Shown here piece after piece: positions 1-4,446 of a stretch of 6,389 bases of DNA. The stretch comes from Candidatus Collierbacteria bacterium CG_4_9_14_3_um_filter_43_16 (GTDB taxonomy: Bacteria; Patescibacteriota; Microgenomatia; UBA1400; MFAQ01). Every line of letters starts with the position of its first letter. Position 1 is the first letter of the stretch. A model generated the notes under the pieces. The model worked only from the letters and a program-made list of their open reading frames with translations. It had not been told where the DNA came from and did no database searches. The stretch covers positions 1 to 6,389 of the forward strand of contig PFUC01000082.1 in NCBI GenBank assembly GCA_002789895.1, in the 5' to 3' direction. The translations under genes were made by a program, and so were the position numbers.

Positions 1-602
1 CTGATTAAACCATTTGTCCCCTCCGCCACTCGGCTGGTCACTTGCCCCGGTAAAGCCAGGAGCTTCTTACCAAATCTATTAGCCAGACGCGCCGTAATCA
101 TGCTTCCGGATTTCGTCGACCCCTCCACTACCAGTACAGCGTCCGAAATCCCGGCCACAATCCTGTTTCTCTGAGGGAAAAACCATAGCAATGGAGCCGT
201 CTCCCCCTCATACTCAGACACCATCAAACCGTTGTTTTCTAATATCTTCTGGTACAAATCCTCGTCCTCCCTAGATACCGGCCAGTCAATACCCCACCCC
301 AAAACGGCAATCGTCTTCCCTCCATTCTCAATACAGGTCTGGTGCGCCGTCTGATCTACCCCGTACATAAAGCCGGACACGATCGTCACACCTCGCTCGA
401 CCAGCATAGGCATCCATTTCTCAATTACCCTTTGGCCATACTCCGTCATCCGTCTGGACCCCACAATTGCGAGCTTCGGACTCTCATCCAACAGCAAGTC
501 GATCTTGCCCTTGTAATACAAGCTTTTTATCTCCGGCTTAATCTTCCTTAAGTTCTCACTCCAGCGTTCCCTTGCTAATTCCATACCGCTAATAGACTTC
601 AT
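1..602 (-). CDS. dprA: DNA-processing protein DprA (Smf), C-terminus cut off by the window edge
   Basis: DprA binds incoming single-stranded DNA and loads RecA during natural transformation; it acts in the cytoplasm. The translated frame gives 200 codons plus two bases with no stop. Rossmann-fold DprA signatures appear in the usual order: VGSR at residues 47-50, SGFMYGVD..AH at 76-87 (family usual SGxAxGIDxxAH), GGKTIAVLG at 94-102, SEY at 129-131, FFPQRNRIVAG at 141-151, SDAVLVVEG at 153-161, KSGSMITARLA at 164-174, and LPGQV then EGTNGLI at 184-200. Only about 40 residues precede the fold, so there is no N-terminal SAM-like domain. I chose the ATG at 602 because a stop lies just upstream and a GAGGG sequence overlaps the previous gene's stop codon. 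An ATG at 584 is the alternative. The gene follows the RHH gene by 15 bp and is probably cotranscribed. The identification is firm; only the start is uncertain. Confidence 0.95.
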   Translation of the reverse strand, partial: MKSISGMELARERWSENLRKIKPEIKSLYYKGKIDLLLDESPKLAIVGSRRMTEYGQRVIEKWMPMLVERGVTIVSGFMYGVDQTAHQTCIENGGKTIAVLGWGIDWPVSREDEDLYQKILENNGLMVSEYEGETAPLLWFFPQRNRIVAGISDAVLVVEGSTKSGSMITARLANRFGKKLLALPGQVTSRVAEGTNGLI

Positions 603-617
603 TAAAGAGGACTACCC

Positions 618-872
618 TCATTTTGAAAACTGTTTCATAAACTCATCAATATCTTCTTTTGAGCTCAACGCTTTTGTCTTTCCAGCTTTATACTCTGCCC
701 TAGCCTCGTCAGCCCACAAATTGTGCTTCTTCTCCAGCTCCTCGATATCTTTGGCTATCAAATGTTTGATATACGCAGCCATCGTCATTCCAAAGGCGCT
801 GGCTCTATCCTCCGCATGTATCTTCATCGGCATAGGTAAATTCAACTTTAGTTGAGACTGTATAGTATTCAT
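618..872 (-). CDS. Small ribbon-helix-helix, antitoxin-like protein (84 aa)
   Basis: The protein is short and has the layout of a ribbon-helix-helix (Arc/CopG/RelB-type) DNA-binding protein. It opens with a short alternating strand (SQLKLNLP, residues 6-13). A helix containing HAEDRASAFGMT follows (19-30), then a second helix AAYIKHLIAKDIEE (32-45), and then a long charged helical tail. The tail ends in LSSKEDIDEFMKQF (69-82), a C-terminal style common in type II antitoxins. Such proteins dimerise, bind palindromic operators and often neutralise a toxin, but no RelE/ParE/MazF-like toxin is visible beside it. The ATG at 872 is preferred; an in-frame TTG at 890 would add six residues. There is no Shine-Dalgarno site. 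Either its ATG overlaps the stop of the small upstream ORF (ATGA), or it is leaderless from the TATAAT six bases upstream. Its role is inferred only; it could be an autoregulator of the dprA operon. Confidence 0.8.
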   Translation of the reverse strand: MNTIQSQLKLNLPMPMKIHAEDRASAFGMTMAAYIKHLIAKDIEELEKKHNLWADEARAEYKAGKTKALSSKEDIDEFMKQFSK

Positions 873-1021
873 ATGCCCATTATACACCAAAACAGGGACT
901 TTTTGCCCTTACCGGTCTCCAACAGGCTCTCTTCCACCTCTTTTGGACTATTTTCCAGATCAAATTTCTGATCTTCTTTCTCCTTGGCTCGATCGCCAGA
1001 TACGTCGCCCGGTATACACAA
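869..1021 (-). CDS. Possible small charged protein (50 aa) with TTG start
   Basis: I do not recognise this protein. The frame starts at TTG (1021), ten bases after a perfect GGAGGT (1037-1032). It encodes 50 residues rich in Lys, Glu and Asp (about 11 acidic, 8 basic), and ends in the hydrophobic, aromatic tail SLFWCIMGI. Its TGA overlaps the ATG of the next gene as ATGA, a common sign of translational coupling. An in-frame TAG at 1030-1028 prevents a longer version. Its hydrophilic Glu/Lys composition looks more like a real protein than the Arg/Trp-rich product of the overlapping frame ending near 880. Against it: the start codon is weak, the frame is short, and a good TATAAT (884-879) lies inside its end. 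It could be a leader peptide, a small protein, or chance. Confidence 0.4.
   Translation of the reverse strand: MCIPGDVSGDRAKEKEDQKFDLENSPKEVEESLLETGKGKKSLFWCIMGI
879..884 (-). promoter_or_regulatory. -10 element (TATAAT) for a probable leaderless RHH-dprA transcript
   Basis: A perfect TATAAT on the minus strand ends six bases before the ATG at 872, so the predicted transcript start falls on the A of the start codon. No good -35 is seen (GGCAAA at 17 bp), although TG lies directly upstream. The same 10-mer GGTGTATAAT occurs in the plus-strand promoter at 1106-1115. It lies within the possible small ORF, so it may be an internal promoter or coincidence. Confidence 0.5.
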
Positions 1022-1031
1022 AACAAACTAT

Positions 1032-1037
1032 ACCTCC
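1032..1037 (-). promoter_or_regulatory. Shine-Dalgarno site of the minus-strand small ORF
   Basis: GGAGGT on the minus strand is a perfect anti-16S match, ten bases before the TTG at 1021. No long frame starts after it other than the 50-residue one, so it is the main evidence that something is translated here. Confidence 0.45.
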
Positions 1038-1060
1038 GCGAATAGGCAAATTTTCTCCCC

Positions 1061-1086
1061 AAACCACCCAACCCATCGGGTGGTTT
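1061..1086. repeat. Perfect 9-bp inverted repeat in the divergent control region
   Basis: AAACCACCC (1061-1069) and GGGTGGTTT (1078-1086) are exact inverted copies separated by 8 bases. No T-run follows on either strand, so this is not a standard terminator. It sits at the predicted transcript start of the leftward promoter. It could therefore be an operator, for example for the RHH protein, or a hairpin at the 5' end of the minus-strand mRNA. It also lies just upstream of the -35 of the rightward promoter. Confidence 0.7.
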
Positions 1087-1115
1087 ATGACTTATAGTAA
1101 TCATCGGTGTATAAT
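1087..1115 (+). promoter_or_regulatory. Sigma-70-type promoter for the zinc-ribbon/four-TM unit
   Basis: The -35 is ATGACT (1087-1092, four of six matches to TTGACA), followed by a 17-bp spacer and a perfect TATAAT (1110-1115). Transcription should start near 1122, giving a leader of about 55 bases that carries a strong Shine-Dalgarno site before the ATG at 1178. Confidence 0.7.
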
Positions 1116-1120
1116 ATCAA
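1091..1120 (-). promoter_or_regulatory. Divergent promoter for the small ORF-RHH-dprA operon
   Basis: On the minus strand a -35 TTGATA (1120-1115, five of six), an 18-bp spacer and a -10 TATAAG (1096-1091, five of six) predict a start near 1084. Its -10 overlaps the -35 of the rightward promoter and its -35 shares a base with the rightward -10. RNA polymerase should therefore be unable to occupy both at once. Confidence 0.55.
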
Positions 1121-1162
1121 AGTACGAATTCTATCGTTCTTTTACAACTTAGAGAACGCAAA

Positions 1163-1169
1163 AGGAGGT
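1163..1169 (+). promoter_or_regulatory. Strong Shine-Dalgarno site (AGGAGGT)
   Basis: AGGAGGT within AAAGGAGGT lies eight bases before the ATG at 1178 and fixes that start. It contrasts with the absence of such sites before the genes at 3913 and 4447. Confidence 0.85.
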
Positions 1170-1177
1170 AATTCCCC

Positions 1178-1969
1178 ATGTTCGAATGCCGCTATTGTGG
1201 CAATATTTTCGAAAAGCTGACCGACATTGGTGCCTGTCCCGCCTGTGGCGGACCCAAGCCCAAACGTCTTCAGCCTGAAGTTCGGACCATGATTGTGGAT
1301 CGGTATGTTTACATGCCTGCCACCGCACGGTCTCCGGAGTACTACACTCCGCCACAGCGGACCTTCAAACAACAAGCTTATGGCACTCTGGGCTACAAAC
1401 TCGTCGCTGGGTTTACGGTCCTCACTGTGGCTGCCTTTGTTGTCTGGTTCGCCTATTTCTGGTTCTTCTATCGCAATTCGGATCTACGAGACTCAAACCC
1501 TGCCCTTCGGAATACTGTCCCCACGGCTATCTCGATCACTGTCACACCCAACGTTTCATCCAATCCTTGGCTGGACGGACAGTGGCTCACCTCGCAAGAG
1601 GCACTGGGATTACGAGAACAAACCAATGTCATCAACTTGGCTCTTCTCACCAACGGTCAGGCAAAATATCGCACCGACTCCTTGGTTTTCGACCGAAAAG
1701 TCTGGATACAGTTTCGGCCCTTCGGTCTAACCGAGGCATCCGTCTCTGGTACCACTGTCGCATTGAAGATAAATGGCGAGCACTACTTCCTCAATATCTA
1801 TCAGCCATTCATAATCGAAGGCCAATGGGACTACGTCTATGTTGTTGACGAAACTGGGCGAGTTTGGCGGATAGCGATGGCGCAGGCCAATCTTGTAGAT
1901 CTGCCGGCAGCTCAAAATAGCTTGCCGGTCATCATCACCCCCAACGAGGACCTCAGCCTCAGTTACTAA
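1178..1969 (+). CDS. Zinc-ribbon, single-TM membrane protein of unknown function (263 aa)
   Basis: I do not recognise a family. The N-terminus is a compact zinc ribbon with two CxxC pairs (C4-C7 and C20-C23, the second in CPACGG), followed by a Lys/Arg-rich stretch. A Pro/Tyr-rich region runs to about residue 65. One strong membrane segment spans about 75-98 (LVAGFTVLTVAAFVVWFAYF and beyond). The remaining 165 residues are polar and probably beta-rich, with WLDGQW near 131. The ribbon should be cytoplasmic and the C-terminal part outside, by inference from zinc-ribbon chemistry. A strong SD supports the start. The next gene begins 12 bp downstream with its own SD, so the two are an operon and may form one membrane complex. 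The ribbon could sense zinc or redox state, or bind a cytoplasmic partner. No catalytic motif is seen. Confidence 0.9.
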   Translation: MFECRYCGNIFEKLTDIGACPACGGPKPKRLQPEVRTMIVDRYVYMPATARSPEYYTPPQRTFKQQAYGTLGYKLVAGFTVLTVAAFVVWFAYFWFFYRNSDLRDSNPALRNTVPTAISITVTPNVSSNPWLDGQWLTSQEALGLREQTNVINLALLTNGQAKYRTDSLVFDRKVWIQFRPFGLTEASVSGTTVALKINGEHYFLNIYQPFIIEGQWDYVYVVDETGRVWRIAMAQANLVDLPAAQNSLPVIITPNEDLSLSY

Positions 1970-1975
1970 AAGGAG
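1968..1975 (+). promoter_or_regulatory. Shine-Dalgarno site of the four-TM protein
   Basis: AAAAGGAG overlaps the stop codon of the preceding gene and lies six bases before the ATG at 1982, which supports coupled translation of the two genes. Confidence 0.8.
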
Positions 1976-1981
1976 AACTCA

Positions 1982-3811
1982 ATGTCGACTACCTTGTACA
2001 TCCTTGGTTTTACCGCCCTGGCACTCGTGGCCGGCTTCATCTACGAATTGATGAACGGCCGCAACAACAGCCTCGGCACTACCCTCACGATCACCGGCGT
2101 ACTCGCTCTGATCGTCAACTGGATCGCCATCTGGTTGATCACCGTGCCTTTTACCCACTTCATGACCGGGTATCTGCTGATAATCTACATCAACTTGATC
2201 ATCCCGATCATCCCGAGTGCCATTGCCGGTGCGAGTCAAGAAACCATGAACGGTGTCATCACCGGCATCACTGTTGTAGTTCTGCTCTTCGTCTCCACCG
2301 GTATCGTCATTCCTATGGGCACAACCCCTCGCTGGTGTGATGATGCTGGGATCAAAGCCCAATACAGCCAGCTGGATCTGCAACCAGCCCCGGAAAGCAT
2401 GGTTTTCCATGCTACCTCCCTAGACCAGATCATCAAAGTTCCGGCCAGTGCGGCCCTTACCAAAGCGGGCAACAAACTTAGCGGTGGTGAGAACGTCGCG
2501 ATTGGTAATTATTTACAACCCAATCAAACCTACCTCACGAACGTCAACGATATCCCAACCTACATTGTCGACCTCAAGGTTACCCATGCACTCGGGTTTC
2601 GCAACGCTGGTGGCACTGTTCCGGGCTACATTTTGGTCAACGCCATCGACAATACCCAGCAAGCCGACTTCCGCCGTGGCTATTCCATGGTCTACGTCAA
2701 AGACGGCCTCTTCAACAAAGATCTGGACCGCAAGGTCTATTTCAACTATCTGCTGGGGAGTAACTTCCGTATCGAAGATATGGACGGGATGGAAGTGAAC
2801 GAGATTTTGGACCCCTCCTATTCCGGTACCCTGATGGCTCATGTCGTCAGCTACAAATCGGTCCAACCTGTCGGAGTGTATCACTTCGACCCAACCACTA
2901 GCCAAGGTGAGTTCATCGCACTCGCCGACGTCCCCACCAAACTTCCTTACCTCGATCGCGTCTATCCCCTCAACTGGGTGGTGGAACAAGTCAAACTTTG
3001 GGGTAAGTTCGCCAACCACAAGTCCTGTACTCCAAACAGCAACGGGCAGGTGCAGATCGACTCCTACAATGAGGTCATTACACCCAACGGTATCGAGTAT
3101 CAGATAACGGTGACCGGTATGGGCGCGGATCCATCCATAACCCAGCTTATCACCGTCAATGCTCGCACCGGCAAGGGATACATTTTCCCCCTGACCGGTA
3201 AGTCGGTCGAAAGCATCAAAGACAAATTCGCTTCTCTCTCCAAAAAGATCCGCAACTCGGAACTGACGGTGGACGAGTGCGAGTTGCATGCGATCGCCAC
3301 CACGGACCCCAACAATCCGACAAACACCGTTTACTGTATCTTCACTGACAAAGATGTCAAAGGCAATGTCGGCATTTCCGGCTTCGGTTTTGTGGCCCTC
3401 GATCGTGCCGAAAACGATGCAGACTATGCTCTAGCCGATACCTTCCAAGGAGCTTTCAACGAATACATGAAAATCCGATCGAAGGCGGCAGAAGATTTGG
3501 CAGTCAGCAACACCGCGAATGACATCACCGTCACCGGTGTAGTTCTGTCCAACGAATGGGTCAACGACGAGTCCGGCGGTTCGCGCCTCATCAACGTCCA
3601 AAGCGACGACAACCAGTCCTACTGGCTTCTGGCCACAGGCGATTCCAAAAACGCTGCAGCAGCCATTCCAGGAAAGCGCGTTACTATCACGGCTTACGCG
3701 CGCAACAACCAGCCGTATCTGTCAGTTCGCTATATCAAAGTCGATGGTGCCCCCGACTTCGGTGGCAGCCTTTACTGGCACAACTTCATCGAGTGGCTCA
3801 AGTCCTGGTAA
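1982..3811 (+). CDS. Four-TM protein with large extracytoplasmic region, unknown function (609 aa)
   Basis: Four hydrophobic segments lie at the N-terminus (about residues 4-24, 35-55, 63-84 and 91-111). About 490 polar residues follow and probably face outward. The middle part has PGYI (214-217), a DRKVYFNYLLG stretch, a 'DPTTSQGEF' segment, LPYLDRVYP (321-329) and WGKF (340-343). From memory this order resembles an uncharacterised membrane-protein family of Firmicutes with PepSY-like regions, but I cannot confirm it. The only cysteines after the membrane part are C119, C349, C433 and C452, possibly two disulfides. A separate C-terminal domain (about 512-587) starts ITVTGVV and continues with YWLLA and GKRVTITAYA, suggesting an OB-fold-like barrel. 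It is cotranscribed with the zinc-ribbon gene and ends just before a strong terminator. No enzyme motif is visible; a scaffold or sensor role is only a guess. Confidence 0.92.
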   Translation: MSTTLYILGFTALALVAGFIYELMNGRNNSLGTTLTITGVLALIVNWIAIWLITVPFTHFMTGYLLIIYINLIIPIIPSAIAGASQETMNGVITGITVVVLLFVSTGIVIPMGTTPRWCDDAGIKAQYSQLDLQPAPESMVFHATSLDQIIKVPASAALTKAGNKLSGGENVAIGNYLQPNQTYLTNVNDIPTYIVDLKVTHALGFRNAGGTVPGYILVNAIDNTQQADFRRGYSMVYVKDGLFNKDLDRKVYFNYLLGSNFRIEDMDGMEVNEILDPSYSGTLMAHVVSYKSVQPVGVYHFDPTTSQGEFIALADVPTKLPYLDRVYPLNWVVEQVKLWGKFANHKSCTPNSNGQVQIDSYNEVITPNGIEYQITVTGMGADPSITQLITVNARTGKGYIFPLTGKSVESIKDKFASLSKKIRNSELTVDECELHAIATTDPNNPTNTVYCIFTDKDVKGNVGISGFGFVALDRAENDADYALADTFQGAFNEYMKIRSKAAEDLAVSNTANDITVTGVVLSNEWVNDESGGSRLINVQSDDNQSYWLLATGDSKNAAAAIPGKRVTITAYARNNQPYLSVRYIKVDGAPDFGGSLYWHNFIEWLKSW

Positions 3812-3838
3812 TTCCATCCACACCACTCTAGTTTCCCC

Positions 3839-3866
3839 CGCCCCTGCATTCGCAGGGGCGTTTTTT
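3839..3866 (+). terminator. Rho-independent terminator
   Basis: A perfect GC-rich 9-bp stem (CGCCCCTGC / GCAGGGGCG) with a four-base loop ATTC is followed directly by six T residues (3861-3866). It lies 27 bp after the four-TM gene and closes the two-gene unit. Confidence 0.95.
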
Positions 3867-3897
3867 ATTCCCAAAATAATAAAGATTGTTTATAAAG

Positions 3898-3906
3898 TGC
3901 TAAAAT
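3898..3906 (+). promoter_or_regulatory. Extended -10 promoter (TGCTAAAAT) for a leaderless transcript
   Basis: TGC followed by TAAAAT (3901-3906) is an extended -10 element; no good -35 lies upstream, as is usual for this class. The hexamer ends six bases before the GTG at 3913, so the mRNA should begin on the start codon. It follows the terminator directly, so a new transcription unit starts here. Confidence 0.65.
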
Positions 3907-3912
3907 AAAACT

Positions 3913-4437
3913 GTGATCATCGAGTTTACCAACACTGTTCCCCCTAAGGGACATTCGGCCATATCCGTCGCCATTGTCGTGGCTTCTTGCGCCTTCTTTT
4001 TCATCCCCACCACTCTTATCGTTCTCGGTTATTTATCTTCCCAACCTACCGGCTCTCTCATTTCCCCTCTACCTCAAGGTATTTTAAGTCAATCACCTAC
4101 GCCATCCGCAACTCCCATCCAACAACCAATAAACAATCATTCCGAACTCCCCCTAATAGCCGCGCCTCAAGAGGCTCCCGCCTCGACCCCATCAAGCGTT
4201 CTTCCCGAAAGTGCCAACAATATCGCGGATAAGACCGCGACCATCTCTGCGAGTTTGACCGAAGTTTCTGTGATTGATCAGGATATCAAAACTACTAGTC
4301 AAATATACTTGACACCTCGCCCTGACGACCAATCTATCTACTCTGTCAAAAGCAAACAAGAGGGACAGATGTCCCTCTCCGTCAACACTCCATCTGACAC
4401 GGTACGGTACATTGACTATTACATTGTAAATCCCTAA
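3913..4437 (+). CDS. Single-TM protein with Pro/Ser linker and C-terminal beta domain (174 aa)
   Basis: I recognise no characterised family. A short N-terminus is followed by one membrane segment (about 17-41), then a low-complexity Pro/Ser/Thr/Gln-rich linker (about 42-104). A small C-terminal domain follows (about 106-174) with SLTEVSVIDQDI, SQIYLTP (129-135), YSVKSKQEGQMSLSV and a final IDYYIVNP. Similar C-terminal domains (SxIYxTP, then VKSK, then an aromatic-rich end with I/V-N) are, from memory, common in uncharacterised CPR proteins and are probably a beta-sandwich displayed outside the cell. The start is GTG with no Shine-Dalgarno; it was chosen because an extended -10 places the transcript start exactly on it. 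It lies upstream of the O-antigen-ligase-like gene by 9 bp, which suggests a shared surface role. Confidence 0.82.
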   Translation: MIIEFTNTVPPKGHSAISVAIVVASCAFFFIPTTLIVLGYLSSQPTGSLISPLPQGILSQSPTPSATPIQQPINNHSELPLIAAPQEAPASTPSSVLPESANNIADKTATISASLTEVSVIDQDIKTTSQIYLTPRPDDQSIYSVKSKQEGQMSLSVNTPSDTVRYIDYYIVNP

Positions 4438-4440
4438 AAT
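4412..4440 (+). promoter_or_regulatory. Strong promoter inside the end of the upstream gene, predicted leaderless
   Basis: TTGACT (4412-4417, five of six), a 17-bp spacer and TAAAAT (4435-4440) form a near-consensus promoter. It lies in the last codons and stop of the preceding gene. The -10 ends six bases before the ATG at 4447, so transcription should begin on the start codon. Confidence 0.7.
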
Positions 4441-4446
4441 CTTTGT

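Noticed and set aside
342..551. Plus-strand frame of 69 residues
   Set aside because: It lies entirely over the well-conserved Rossmann fold of dprA on the other strand.
873..890. TTG at 890 as the start of the RHH protein
   Set aside because: The added residues VYNGH add nothing to the fold, no SD precedes it, and both the ATGA overlap and the -10 spacing point to the ATG at 872.
1061..1086. Inverted repeat considered as a rho-independent terminator
   Set aside because: No run of T follows the stem on either strand, and no gene ends nearby on the plus strand.
880..1104. Minus-strand frame of 74 residues starting inside the inverted repeat
   Set aside because: Its Arg/Trp/Lys-rich product looks like a shadow of the Lys/Glu-rich frame beside it, it has no SD before its ATG, and its start codon lies upstream of the predicted transcript start.
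1979..2410. Antisense frame of 143 residues, rich in Asp and Gly
   Set aside because: It lies opposite the hydrophobic membrane segments of the sense gene, whose codons read backwards give Asp/Gly/His; no initiation signal.
2513..3289. Long antisense frame (258 residues) within the four-TM gene
   Set aside because: It is a mirror of the codon bias of the plus-strand gene, rich in Val/Asp/Gly/His, without an SD or recognisable motif, while the sense frame has membrane segments, an SD and a terminator.
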